This document shows, piece by piece, positions 18,201 through 24,607 of a DNA stretch of 51,029 nt (its first letter is position 1; every line of letters starts with the position of its first letter). The notes under the pieces were generated by a model that worked only from the letters and a program-made list of their open reading frames with translations, was not told the origin of the DNA and made no database searches. This DNA is from CAIMMJ01 sp037131955 (GTDB lineage: Bacteria; Bacteroidota; Bacteroidia; UBA4408): contig JBAXQC010000013.1 in assembly GCA_037131955.1 (NCBI GenBank), positions 1 to 51,029 on the forward strand. The letters are read 5' to 3'. A program made the translations under genes and the position numbers.

Positions 18201-20051
18201 AACGTTGCCCCTGGTTTAACTTGGACCGGCTCTTCAAGCACAGCATTTGCCAATCCAAGCAATTGGTTAAACGGTGATGCCACAGCAGTAACAGTGCCTG
18301 ATTTAAATAAATCTGTATTAATTCGTCAGGTTACCAATGCACCAGTGGTGAGCAGCAATGAACAAATTAGAGGTCTAATAATGTCAAGCGGAGCAGGTTT
18401 AAGCATTAATACTTCCAATACTTTGTCTATAAGCAGGTATTTACAAACAGCAAACAATACAGTGGGAGGTTTGGGTTGGACAGTTCTAAACGGTTCCTCC
18501 GCACAAGCAATAAATACTACTGTTAGATTTAACAACCTAAGGGTAAACAACACTGCAGGAGTAAATATTACAGCTGCCACAAGAGTTGGAGGATTAGACT
18601 TGCAACAAGGAGTAGTAACTACAAACAACAACCTGACCTTATTTTCTGAAGCCGGTCTTACAGGTTATGTAAACAACTTTAGCGGTGGTTATACCGGATC
18701 ACTATCAGGAAATGTTAATGTAGAGAGAAGAGTGGTTCTTGCCAGCGCAACTGCAGGTGTAGACCACTATTTGGCTAGCCCAGTAGACATGGTGGGTACA
18801 GTTTCTAGTAACTACAACGACGACTTACCAGTTGTAGGAAATCCTTCAAATTATGTGTACAACAGCAGTCCCAACGTTACTCAACCATCTACATTCCCTA
18901 GCACCTGGACATGGAACGAAGCCTTAACCGGTATTTATACGCCAGGTTGGACAGGTGCAGGAGGAACAACATTAGCAAAAGGACAAGGTTTCTCTGCAAA
19001 AGTTACGTCAACCCGAATAATTGACATTAATGGGGTAGCAAACAATGGATCAATTGACAGAACAATAACATATACTGACGACGGATTGAATTTGATTGGT
19101 AACCCTTATCCATCATCTATTAATTTTAACTCTTTTGCTAATGCCAACTCAGCCACTATTCTTCCTGTGTTGTACATTTGGAATCCTGCCAGCAGCACAT
19201 ACGCTTCTTACAATGGAACTGCCTGGACAAACAATCCTGCGGGTGCTTTATCTAGTGACGTAATTGCACATTCACAATCTTTCTTTGTATTTGCTAAGCC
19301 AGCTGTAGCTCCATCTGGTACCGTAAACTTTAACAATACAATGAGAACCACTTCTCAGGCAGCAAATTTCTTTTCAGCGCCGGAAGGTTTAATAAGATTG
19401 GAAGTGAGCAGCAATGGCTACACAGACGAAGCAGTAGTGATGACAAATGCAGAAGCAACAGAAAACTACGATGAACAAGTGGATGCCAAAAAATTGCTAA
19501 ACGCGATGAATCCAAACATCTTAGCCTTTACCTTAAGTGCAGACAACACACCACTTGCCATAAATGCACTAGATAAATTTAACACAGAGCAAGTTATTCC
19601 TGTTCAAATAGTTGCACCAAATGCAGGAGAAGTAAACATCAAACTTAATTTGTCAGATTTACAAGAGAGATATGAAAACATCTACCTAGAAGATGCTACC
19701 TTAGGAACGTTTACTGACCTAAAAGCTAGAGGCTCATACACTGCAACAGTTAGCGCTGGAAACAGTGGAAGTAGATTCTTCTTGCATTTTGAGAAACCAA
19801 GCGTAGCAAAAGCAGCTAATGAATTGGGAGTATACGCAGCTAATAGCACTGTATTTGTTAATATAACAAGCGAAAGCAATGGAACAATAGAAGTAATAGA
19901 TTTAGTAGGAAAAACTATTTATACTTCTAATTTCTCCGGCAAATCTGGCAGAGTAGCATTTGAGGTGCCAAACGCTGTTTACGGTACATATTTGGTGAAA
20001 CTTACTAGCAATGGAAAAGTAGTAAACCAAAAAGTAGTACTAAACCAATAA
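9216..20051 (+). CDS. giant T9SS-secreted multidomain adhesin
   Basis: This 3611-residue protein is a very large surface adhesin. A hydrophobic signal segment (residues about 45-57, cleavage near 65) is preceded by an unusually long 44-residue N-region. Domains read in order: a beta-sandwich (about 70-230); a fibronectin-III domain (233-345); a second one (355-470); repeats of the autotransporter-associated beta-strand type (for example INTYTGATSVTGGTLLVNG near 812); further Ig-like and beta-helical stretches; three PKD-like repeats with ENGTATV / QNGTFTV / ENGIVTV motifs (about 2480-2755); a GNVNVERR and LIGNPYPSS module (about 3165-3300); and a T9SS sorting domain (about 3534-3611). No enzyme motif was seen. 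Bases about 10640-12500 are visibly richer in G+C than the rest. Function inferred as adhesion or gliding. Confidence 0.88.
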   Translation: MENQSKTKTNAWYASKMNLGIPKFFNFTTAETSKNSKTNLFTKNWLILLVLMFGLFANNHTSQAQQVIGSFPYFDGGFEGQTVGALGTTLSATAWSRQSQTGASTTISTTTPRTGTKYATIVNVATASRGLQSPQTATPANGPAASTSYTIQYFIKNPSIASYTESINTNGTTNTAYGTAVTVAANASWTLRTVTQTSATTAVTTAGILVTGRSASAVTFDIDDVVLYAGAADASAPNSPGSVTVGNPSASTLDVSWGAASGGVDGGGYVVVRYATSPNADNDPNQNGIYAVGNTTTNGTGSLTGTVRYIGTGTSFTDNVGLSASTTYYYKVYTVDKAFNYSAETQSSGTTTASVCSTADNVTSLTASVANLQSVLSWTNGSCFDEMMVVASSSSFTAATPTGNGSAYTANSASFTDGLNTTFDGGKVVYKGAGTTVTVTSLTNGTLYNIKVFTRRGTTWNSGVSTTVTPALNAYYWNGASIAASPAAGGTGSWGTANSWRQPTSTGSQATWTDNNPAIVAGTAGILTIEANRIVTSLDFQTSGYTLTPDATTARTITGPTTVVASGVLNLNDITSTANRTISFLGNVSGGAGASLNFNVNQLTGSTSRINLASAGATLSLPSTVTAGANAVTFGNMAIVGTSTGTVMTAAATITNNTSYSTSVGATSGNDLTVNGVISGSAPLMFAAGSSGGAGTVTINSTNTYTGGTIFNMANSGIIRLGTATAFPSSTAVSMGFSASNGGIWDLNSFSPTIASLTSGVGGGSITNNNAGTGTSTLTINGSSSTTFGLPVTNGATAFVALTKQGTSTLTLSAINTYTGATSVTGGTLLVNGVSTGASATTVGASGTFGGSGTSPGTLSVTGTLAPGSTGTTNAGTLTTGAQTWNTGATYNLTITNVTGTAGTNWDYVTTTGTSNFGTNTTNIVVGGTVTGFSDITSYTWKILTATGGISGFNAANFTLNTTAFGAFTGAFSVAQSGNDVNLIYTPLAVSISVGALTPGGAFSTSLGSASAVQTFTISGANVLTVSVAALAGYEYSDDGFTTAGQSSLSYGAAVSFSKTISVRLTGASGGTFNGNIVVSATGASTPTGSPSNVAVLGTVAAPSITLSSPSQIAAGNLQQGSLDQPVSNFQVAVATVTSTLNSVQFLMQPGGGTFASSNITNFKLWYNPAGNFFSSALQIGSSITSIPASGATATFSGLTTAITAGNTGYFWITASLPAGAVVGNTLNIGNHTLTFAAGSPTGSIAVGGNQVIIAQASTFTTGNILVEVVGDGTVPSGNALPVNIAEYFPTTNQTTAFSTTPMLALATAPTSPNYNVVESGTGTSQGYLNRSADGTMLNVPGFNSNLGVAVASSVSTSLPTNGRTIGLVSPSRVATSPTTLNVFSGSNYRSLVSNGFSYWMGGNGGINYVFDAASTTSTALITGNQRVVNIFNNNLYYSTGSAPAGVYQLNASTGGLPTAATSGTALVAASNPYAFSINPASTIMYVANDAVYISTTPGPQTTSGGGILKYTWSGSAWVFQYALQMRSTTAGARGVTVDWSGSVPVLYVTTNETTPNTVIRIVDNGQTSGNSGTLLATAGSNRIFRGVAFAPIATAAPKLFSTANTFVFPTTEVGQVSTVQTFNASGYNLGAATNLTVSVPSGYFVSTNSTGPFSSTSATSNVTAGVVNAPFYIQFAPGSVATFAGNVTVSSAGSSATNVLVPITGSGINPTLFYLRNGGTLSNTADWSTNTNGLGGTQPLDFVTSNQGFVIANNATVTLSGTWTVSGLNTSVRVGDGSSSTNFTVAAAATYSAVQTRVNNLGTLTLQNATVPTLGQLASGSTVVYNQTGAANVANVAYHNLTLLGSAGAPTFTLPSTGTSLPLVVAGDLVVNGANAIGTNTAPFTYVQLTGNLSGLNGATFGVASPQNSGNIFSLITSGNGNQTLSYPSGTMRFFSITSTKSAGIFNIAANTTVETFNQSGFFTTFTYSGTSSITTGTGSLLRGNVNGNMNFVITGSANMTLGGNLSTTGTGGSTLATPVGTSGSIFFDVTGSAVFSDGGNTIAVSNNLGMKGASSNYNLTGTVSMEGTALSVSPKIEDDNSNQGVINAQLNNLVIAPNGCTNIDFQPGTGSANITIKGNLTVNTGTMTGSIRMFGNTLKVGGNITNNRTAAIFSAANATLEFNGTAPQSYSTSNTAGDNFNIVKLSNASGLTLSSGNINITGTASPNLNVSSGVITTTGTNKFILSNTATITETAAAYVNGLVQTTRVLASATNETFGGLGLEINAAGAAPGSTVVLRETGVSKVIGCYGASVKRNFTVTPTTNAGLNATVVYRYVPTLAGELNGITESTLGLYTTTGTAVLPATLNTGANTITTTLNVLPSSFVAATLDPTLSGVTVSSACEGSTSTVTLNGLIPGATFTVAYSIGSTQGSATAQTPATGVVSTGGIGTFLSGPLSNFLNGQNLYVTSLSRTDISPNCTKTFNSSNSATLSVSSLPTAVAGGSQTICENGTATVPSATATNGTILWTHNGSGQFADDGTGNPGATSTLLTPTYVAAASDAGLTRTLTMTVSNAPCANATATHTVVVKAIPTASAGSNGSICQNGTFTVTGSSASNGTILWTRSGAGLFANNGFGVPGATSTLLAPTYTAAAGDAGNTVVLTLTVSNSPCSNAVSTANVSVGTAPTASVTGSAPHAVSCENGIVTVSGVSATNVNSVSWSIVSGAGSINSGGSSFAPTYQCNSGDAGQNVILRMTATGNAPCNLVQTTVDYVINVKPRPTVALTLGPNAICNDGNGVARKLTVSNSEANTTYLWSPATDLYVDAAFTTPYTNQNVTEVWAVPFVTSSYSVTATNNTSLCTTPASIPTTLTVCTNLTDLICGATDIAVNSTGAWTTISLIGSTASAGIPCAVVERDVYRRVQVPASGELHVTTAAGTNSTSSLNIQRTLVSIHYAPGGSCTNSPSIACNSTGAAGNHSYVYATGLTPGEYAWIRIAKSKANVSDPNTVAQELRINVAPGLTWTGSSSTAFANPSNWLNGDATAVTVPDLNKSVLIRQVTNAPVVSSNEQIRGLIMSSGAGLSINTSNTLSISRYLQTANNTVGGLGWTVLNGSSAQAINTTVRFNNLRVNNTAGVNITAATRVGGLDLQQGVVTTNNNLTLFSEAGLTGYVNNFSGGYTGSLSGNVNVERRVVLASATAGVDHYLASPVDMVGTVSSNYNDDLPVVGNPSNYVYNSSPNVTQPSTFPSTWTWNEALTGIYTPGWTGAGGTTLAKGQGFSAKVTSTRIIDINGVANNGSIDRTITYTDDGLNLIGNPYPSSINFNSFANANSATILPVLYIWNPASSTYASYNGTAWTNNPAGALSSDVIAHSQSFFVFAKPAVAPSGTVNFNNTMRTTSQAANFFSAPEGLIRLEVSSNGYTDEAVVMTNAEATENYDEQVDAKKLLNAMNPNILAFTLSADNTPLAINALDKFNTEQVIPVQIVAPNAGEVNIKLNLSDLQERYENIYLEDATLGTFTDLKARGSYTATVSAGNSGSRFFLHFEKPSVAKAANELGVYAANSTVFVNITSESNGTIEVIDLVGKTIYTSNFSGKSGRVAFEVPNAVYGTYLVKLTSNGKVVNQKVVLNQ

Positions 20052-20060
20052 TTATTTTTT

Positions 20061-20090
20061 TAAAGGAGTCGGATTTTTTCGGCTCCTTTA
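20061..20090 (+). terminator. terminator after the giant adhesin gene
   Basis: An 11-bp inverted repeat (20061-20071 against 20080-20090, one G-U pair in the RNA) with a T-rich loop begins 9 bases after the adhesin stop codon. The downstream U-run is weak but the position is right. It separates the adhesin transcript from the small gene at 20249. Confidence 0.65.
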
Positions 20091-20182
20091 AATTAAATTA
20101 ATTAAAAATCAATTAGTTAAATAAAACTCCTTAAAATATCCTATCAATTACCTTTTAAAAACAGAAATAAATTAAAAAAATA

Positions 20183-20214
20183 TTTGTTAATTTAATTTAT
20201 TAATTTTATATTTG
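20183..20214 (+). promoter_or_regulatory. Bacteroidota-type promoter of the small PID-CTERM-like gene
   Basis: TTTG (20183-20186) is followed after 20 bases by TATATTTG (20207-20214), matching the Bacteroidota consensus at all defined bases. Transcription would start near 20221. That leaves almost no leader before the ATG at 20225, but about 28 bases before the ATG at 20249, and so favours the second start. Confidence 0.72.
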
Positions 20215-20248
20215 CAAAGTAGAAATGAAATTTAAACAACAAAACAAC

Positions 20249-20452
20249 ATGAAAAATCTAATTACACTTGCTGTTCTATTAGTTTTGGTTTGTGCAGCTT
20301 ATACAGGTTTTGCACAATCTCTTCCACCACCACCACCACCACCACCTTCACCCGTTCCAATTGACGGAGGTTTAAGTTTGGTTATTGCTGGTTGCGTAGG
20401 TTACGGAGCAAAAAAACTAAACGATAGACGTAAAGCAAACAAAGTAGAATAA
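20249..20452 (+). CDS. small polyproline PID-CTERM-like membrane-anchored protein (copy 1)
   Basis: Read from the ATG at 20249 this is a 67-residue protein. It has a signal peptide ending GFAQ, then SLPPPPPPPPSPVPIDGG, a short hydrophobic helix (SLVIAGCVGYG) and a basic tail (AKKLNDRRKANK). A PID motif, a helix and a basic end resemble the PID-CTERM sorting signals of Bacteroidota, which are thought to be handled by exosortase-like enzymes; I recall the family but could not search it. The mature part is little more than the sorting signal. An upstream ATG at 20225 would add 8 residues and is less likely given the promoter and copy 2. It is monocistronic, between two terminators, directly after the giant adhesin gene. 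Confidence 0.82.
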   Translation: MKNLITLAVLLVLVCAAYTGFAQSLPPPPPPPPSPVPIDGGLSLVIAGCVGYGAKKLNDRRKANKVE

Positions 20453-20473
20453 TTTTTCTACTCACGGAATTCT

Positions 20474-20505
20474 AAAGTCAGACTAAAAAGTCTGACTTTT
20501 TTTTT
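20474..20505 (+). terminator. intrinsic terminator after PID-CTERM-like copy 1
   Basis: A perfect 10-bp stem (20474-20483 against 20490-20499) with a 6-base A-rich loop is followed by an uninterrupted T-run to 20505. This is a textbook intrinsic terminator 21 bases after the stop codon. Confidence 0.92.
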
Positions 20506-20535
20506 GCCCATTCATTTGTTTTAATTGTAATTTTG
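20503..20535 (+). promoter_or_regulatory. probable kup promoter
   Basis: TTTG (20503-20506), the end of the preceding terminator's T-run, is followed after 21 bases by TAATTTTG (20528-20535). Both boxes match the consensus and the spacer is within the usual range. The start point would be near 20542, about ten bases before the ATG. Confidence 0.6.
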
Positions 20536-20552
20536 CGTCCTATTTTATTTTA

Positions 20553-22505
20553 ATGTCATCACATCACAATCATTTTTCTAAAATTACTGCAGCAAGTCTG
20601 TTGGTTACATTAGGGATAATTTATGGCGATATTGGAACTTCGCCACTCTATGTTTTAAAAGAAATTGTAGGAGAAAATCCAATAGAAAAAAACTATGTAT
20701 TAGGAGCAATTTCTTGCATTTTTTGGACTTTAACATTGCAAACTACTATAAAGTATGTAATTCTTACGCTTAGGGCAGATAATAAGGGAGAAGGAGGTAT
20801 ATTTTCTCTGTATGCACTTGTTAGAAGAACAAAAAATAAATGGTTAATATTTCCGGCAATAATTGGTGGCAGCACCTTGTTGGCCGATGGAATGATTACT
20901 CCACCAATTTCTGTTGCATCAGCTATTGAAGGACTCAGGATTTTTAATTCAGAAATACCAACAATACCAATAACGATCGCAATAATTTTTGTTCTGTTTT
21001 TTATACAACAGTTTGGAACGAAAATAATTGGCAAATTATTTGGTCCAATGATGTTAATTTGGTTTACAATGATTGCTGTTCTTGGTGTTGCTCAGTTAAG
21101 TTCTGATATCTCTGTTTTAAAAGCACTAAACCCTTATTATGCATATTTAGTTATAGCAAACAATCCAAATGCATTGCTACTTTTAGGTGCAGTTTTTTTG
21201 TGTACTACAGGAGCAGAAGCTTTATACTCGGATTTAGGGCATTGCGGAAAAAAAAATATACGTGTAACATGGATATATGTTAAAACAACATTAGTGTTAA
21301 ATTATTTTGGACAAGGAGCTTGGTTGATTGCTCACGAAGGTCAGAAAATGACTGATTTTAAAGGAGGAAATCCCTTTTTTAGCATTATGCCAGAATGGTT
21401 TACAATTATTGGAATTGTAATAGCAACTAGTGCTGCAATTATTGCATCCCAAGCATTAATAAGTGGATCATTTACTTTAATAAATGAGGCAATAAGACTT
21501 AACTTTTGGCCCAAAGTAAAAGTAGTGTACCCAACTGAAACCAAGGGACAACTCTACATTCCATCAATAAATTGGTTATTGATGTTTGGTTGTTTAGTTA
21601 TTGTGCTCATATTCAAGGAATCTTCAAACATGGGAGCTGCCTATGGTTTGGCTATTGTTATAACTATGATGATGACCACCTCTTTGCTAAACTATTACAT
21701 GATTTTAAAACGATACAACAGGATTTTTATAACAGTTAGTATTGCTGTTTATGCATTTATTGAAATAGGCTTTTTGGTTGCAAACATGGGCAAATTTTCT
21801 CATGGAGGGTATGTAACACTTATTGTGGGTTTTATTTTGTTTGCTACAATGTGGGTGTGGTACGAAGCAAGAAAAATAAAAAACAGGTACGTAGAGTTTG
21901 TACCAATAACTGATTATTTAACTTTATTAAAAGATTTAAGCAATGATTCTTCCATCCCTAAATATGCTACTCATTTAGTTTATTTAACCAGTGCCGACAG
22001 AAAAGATGAAATTGAATCGAAGATTATTTATTCTATTTTGCAAAGACAGCCCAAAAGGGCGGATATTTATTGGTTTTTGCATGTTGATGTGGTAGATGAA
22101 CCCTATTTATGTGAGTATAAAGTGAACCACATGGTGCAAGACGATGTTATAAGAATAGATTTTAAATTGGGTTTTAGAATTGCACCAAGAATTAATTTGA
22201 TGTTTAGAAAAGTAGTTCAAGACATGGTTCAAAATAAGGAAGTAGATATTAGAAGCAGATACGAATCTTTAAATAAGAACAATGTAATTGGAGATTTTAG
22301 ATTTGTGGTAATTGAGAAATTTTTGTCCAACGAAAACGAATTGCCTTTTTATGAAAAAGTGGTAATGAAAATTTATTTCCTTTTAAAATATTTGAGCTTG
22401 TCCGAAGAAAAGGCTTTTGGCTTAGATACAAGCAACGTACTAATTGAGAAGTTTCCAATGGTAATAGCACCTGCAAAAGAACTCAACATGAAACGAGTTA
22501 AATAA
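20553..22505 (+). CDS. kup: KUP-family potassium uptake protein
   Basis: This 650-residue inner-membrane transporter imports K+, probably with protons. The family signature near the N-terminus is clear: TLGIIYGDIGTSPLYVL (residues about 19-35). About twelve membrane helices fill residues 10-450. They include the conserved GEGGIFSLYAL and the GGSTLLADGMITPPISV segment. A cytoplasmic C-terminal domain of about 200 residues follows (from YVEFVPITDYLTLL). Length is typical. It begins after the terminator of the small PID-CTERM-like gene and is followed after five bases by ctaA, so the two are likely co-transcribed. No potassium riboswitch was seen in the short leader. Confidence 0.96.
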   Translation: MSSHHNHFSKITAASLLVTLGIIYGDIGTSPLYVLKEIVGENPIEKNYVLGAISCIFWTLTLQTTIKYVILTLRADNKGEGGIFSLYALVRRTKNKWLIFPAIIGGSTLLADGMITPPISVASAIEGLRIFNSEIPTIPITIAIIFVLFFIQQFGTKIIGKLFGPMMLIWFTMIAVLGVAQLSSDISVLKALNPYYAYLVIANNPNALLLLGAVFLCTTGAEALYSDLGHCGKKNIRVTWIYVKTTLVLNYFGQGAWLIAHEGQKMTDFKGGNPFFSIMPEWFTIIGIVIATSAAIIASQALISGSFTLINEAIRLNFWPKVKVVYPTETKGQLYIPSINWLLMFGCLVIVLIFKESSNMGAAYGLAIVITMMMTTSLLNYYMILKRYNRIFITVSIAVYAFIEIGFLVANMGKFSHGGYVTLIVGFILFATMWVWYEARKIKNRYVEFVPITDYLTLLKDLSNDSSIPKYATHLVYLTSADRKDEIESKIIYSILQRQPKRADIYWFLHVDVVDEPYLCEYKVNHMVQDDVIRIDFKLGFRIAPRINLMFRKVVQDMVQNKEVDIRSRYESLNKNNVIGDFRFVVIEKFLSNENELPFYEKVVMKIYFLLKYLSLSEEKAFGLDTSNVLIEKFPMVIAPAKELNMKRVK

Positions 22506-22510
22506 CATAA

Positions 22511-23461
22511 ATGAATAAAAGGATTAAAATTTTTTCTCGTTTAATTTTTTTTTCCATCATCGTAACTTACCTAGTAATTCTTGCTGGCTCAATAGTAAGA
22601 GCAACTGGCAGTGGAATGGGTTGCCCCGATTGGCCAAAATGTTTTGGGCAATACATTCCTCCAACAGATATATCTCAGCTTCCAGAAAATTACAAAGAAG
22701 TTTTTAAGGTGCAAGGAAAAGAAATTGCAGATTTTAATGCCTTGCATACTTGGGTAGAATACATCAACAGACTCTTGGGTGTAGTAATGGGTTTTTTAGT
22801 GTTGGGTGTTTTAATTTTCTCCTTTTTAGTAAGGAAAGAATTTTCAAAAATGTATATCTTTTCTATTGTAGTTTTTTTAGCAACACTTTTTCAAGCGTGG
22901 CTTGGCGCTAAAGTAGTTTCTAGTAATTTGGCACCTGTAAAAATTACCGTTCACATGGTTTTTGCACTTATTATTTTAGCGGCATTAATTTACCAGTATC
23001 ATAGTGTAAATTCCACTACTCATAAAGAAAAATTAAAAACTAACACTTTAAAAAAAGCTACTTTCTTATTGCTTTTTTTATGCATTGTACAAATACTTTT
23101 AGGAACACAAGTAAGGCAACAAATTGATGAAATAGCTTTGCAGTTTGGAAACTCGTTTAGAGACAAATGGAGTCTAAATTTAAATTGGATTTTTGATGTC
23201 CATAAAACTTTAGCTGCAATTTTAATTGGATTGTGTTTTTATGTTTATTACGAATCAAAAAAAATAAAAGAAAACAACACAAAGTATTCTATCCTCCCAA
23301 ATTTGTTATTGATTGCTGTTGGAGCAGAATTTTTTGTGGGTTTAATTTTAAATTATGCCGCTATACCTGCCTTTTTTCAGCCCGTACATTTAATTTTTTC
23401 GAGTATAATTTTTGGCATTTCGCTCAAAATTTACTTAAACAATCAGATTCAATTTTTGTAA
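22511..23461 (+). CDS. ctaA: heme A synthase, CtaA/COX15 family
   Basis: This 316-residue membrane protein oxidises the C8 methyl of heme O to give heme A for cytochrome c oxidase. The N-terminus carries ILAGSIVRATGSGMGCPDWP with the extracellular Cys-containing loop. Histidines that bind heme are visible in NALHTWVEYINRLLG, KITVHMVFAL, FDVHKTLAA and FQPVHLIFSS. Seven or eight helices can be read. It lies five bases after kup. The heme O synthase and oxidase genes that often accompany it in Bacteroidota are not nearby. Confidence 0.93.
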   Translation: MNKRIKIFSRLIFFSIIVTYLVILAGSIVRATGSGMGCPDWPKCFGQYIPPTDISQLPENYKEVFKVQGKEIADFNALHTWVEYINRLLGVVMGFLVLGVLIFSFLVRKEFSKMYIFSIVVFLATLFQAWLGAKVVSSNLAPVKITVHMVFALIILAALIYQYHSVNSTTHKEKLKTNTLKKATFLLLFLCIVQILLGTQVRQQIDEIALQFGNSFRDKWSLNLNWIFDVHKTLAAILIGLCFYVYYESKKIKENNTKYSILPNLLLIAVGAEFFVGLILNYAAIPAFFQPVHLIFSSIIFGISLKIYLNNQIQFL

Positions 23462-23528
23462 TTCTATAACATTAAGTTAACGGAAAACGAAAATAGATAG
23501 AAATAAGAAGTTTAGTTTCGCAAAAAAT

Positions 23529-23705
23529 ATGAAACAAATTTTTACTTCTACTACATTACTTATATTTTCTCTTTCATTTGCTCAAAATGGTTTAGAAAAC
23601 ATAATCACAGAAAAATGTTATAAATATTCTACACAAGATACAAACGCAAATACCGATTGTAGTATTTTAGCAGTTGACTTGGTTGCAGATGAGATAGATA
23701 TATGA
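23529..23705 (+). pseudogene. truncated copy of the LENIIVEKYY secreted family
   Basis: A 58-residue frame starts with a signal peptide (MKQIFTSTTLLIFSLSFAQ), then NGLENIITEKCYKYS. This is nearly the same as the start of the 373-residue protein at 28019 (MKQIFTSIVLLISSLSFAQ, NGLENIIVEKYYKSS). The similarity includes the bases just upstream (TAGTTTCGCAAAAAA before both). Similarity fades after about residue 48 and the frame stops at 23705, where the homologue continues for 310 residues. Its TGA overlaps the ATG of the next gene by four bases. It is most likely a decayed partial duplication, though a short secreted peptide remains possible. Confidence 0.75.
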
Positions 23706-24097
23706 ATTACATAAGAAATAATAATAAACCGGCAGAAAAAAATTACGGATATTTATTTTTGCTAACTGGGATTTTTTGTGTGGTAAGTTCATTGTTTGCA
23801 TGGGGAAGTGGGTGGTTGTTCTCTATAGATAGCCTCGATTTATTTTTATTGCCAATGTCTGATTTAGTTGTCACCGCACCACTCTCTTTAATAACATCGT
23901 CTGGAATATTAAATGGAAGAAGATGGGGTATTAAGGTGGGTTTAATTACAGCTGGAGTTTACATTTTTGGCTCTATTCAGGTATTTATCACACTTTATTG
24001 GCAAAGTACACCTTATTCTTATTTATGGATACTCCCAGCCTCTTTTGGATTAGTGTTTGCTATCTCATTTATTTCATATACACTCTTTAAAAAATAA
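23702..24097 (+). CDS. small four-helix membrane protein, unknown function
   Basis: This 131-residue protein has a short charged start (MNYIRNNNKPAEKNYGY) and four hydrophobic segments (about residues 17-38, 48-70, 76-100 and 107-128), with little soluble sequence between. I do not recognise a family; the arrangement resembles small DoxX-like or hypothetical integral membrane proteins, but no motif supports that. Its ATG overlaps the stop of the truncated LENIIVEKYY fragment (ATGA), so it may be translated by coupling from that fragment and expressed from the duplicated promoter region. No further gene follows for 510 bases. Confidence 0.65.
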   Translation: MNYIRNNNKPAEKNYGYLFLLTGIFCVVSSLFAWGSGWLFSIDSLDLFLLPMSDLVVTAPLSLITSSGILNGRRWGIKVGLITAGVYIFGSIQVFITLYWQSTPYSYLWILPASFGLVFAISFISYTLFKK

Positions 24098-24607
24098 TTT
24101 TTCAACAAATCAATTTGTTAAGTTTATTAAAATAAAAGTCTTTCTTAATCAAAGCTTAAAATTAGTATTCTAGTAAAGCGAATAAATAGAATAGTTAATT
24201 TCAAAATGAAATTTCCCAAAAACACCAAGTTTAATTTGTTTTATCAGGTAACGCTTTATTAAGAATTTTTTGGAACTAAGGAATAGTCAAAGCAAATACT
24301 AATACACCAGCAACATTAAAAATCATGTAAAAAATTATACTTGTTGTTGGTATAATTTTTTAGGAGAAACTTATTAACAACTTGATATACAATAACCTCA
24401 CTTAAATAGATTAATGTTTTCTTTACAGTTTGATAACCTACAACAAGATATATCTTCATTGTTTTGTAAAACTAATTTATATGCTACAAAAAATTAAGAA
24501 GACTCAGCACAATTTTATTATTTGGACAGTGGATTTGTTTCTTTTTTCATTTTCATCCTTTTTCTCTCCATTTAGATTTTTTAAATCAAACCATCTTTCT
24601 TAAAAAA
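24098..24607. other. 510-base AT-rich region without a clear gene
   Basis: No convincing protein frame is present on either strand. The region holds the 12-bp hairpin at 24329-24361 and a run of short AT-rich words. A 40-codon frame at 24481-24603 just before the metallophosphoesterase gene has a Phe/Ser-rich reading with no recognisable feature. I found no full match to the promoter consensus, so the promoter of the 24608 operon remains unlocated. Confidence 0.5.
24329..24361. repeat. 12-bp AT-rich hairpin, possible terminator or small-RNA end
   Basis: A perfect 12-bp stem (24329-24340 against 24350-24361) with a 9-base TTG-rich loop ends in a run of T on the plus strand and starts with a run of A. 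It can terminate transcripts in either direction. It lies 230 bases after the nearest plus-strand gene, which is far for that gene's terminator. Confidence 0.45.

Noticed and set aside
9597..19879. Many minus-strand open frames across the giant adhesin gene
   Set aside because: They are Val/Pro/Ala-rich readings of the reverse complement of Thr/Asn/Gly codons. Their number simply follows from the repetitive composition of the adhesin.
20225..20248. Upstream ATG for PID-CTERM-like copy 1
   Set aside because: The predicted transcription start (about 20221) leaves almost no leader, and copy 2 aligns with the ATG at 20249.
20325..20351. CCA tandem repeat as a possible microsatellite
   Set aside because: It encodes the eight prolines kept in the second copy, where the codons vary (a CCG is present), so it is maintained as protein sequence, not merely a simple repeat.
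24481..24603. 40-codon frame ending four bases before the metallophosphoesterase gene
   Set aside because: The position suits a leader peptide, but the reading is low-complexity Phe/Ser with no coding signal, and no promoter element is evident.
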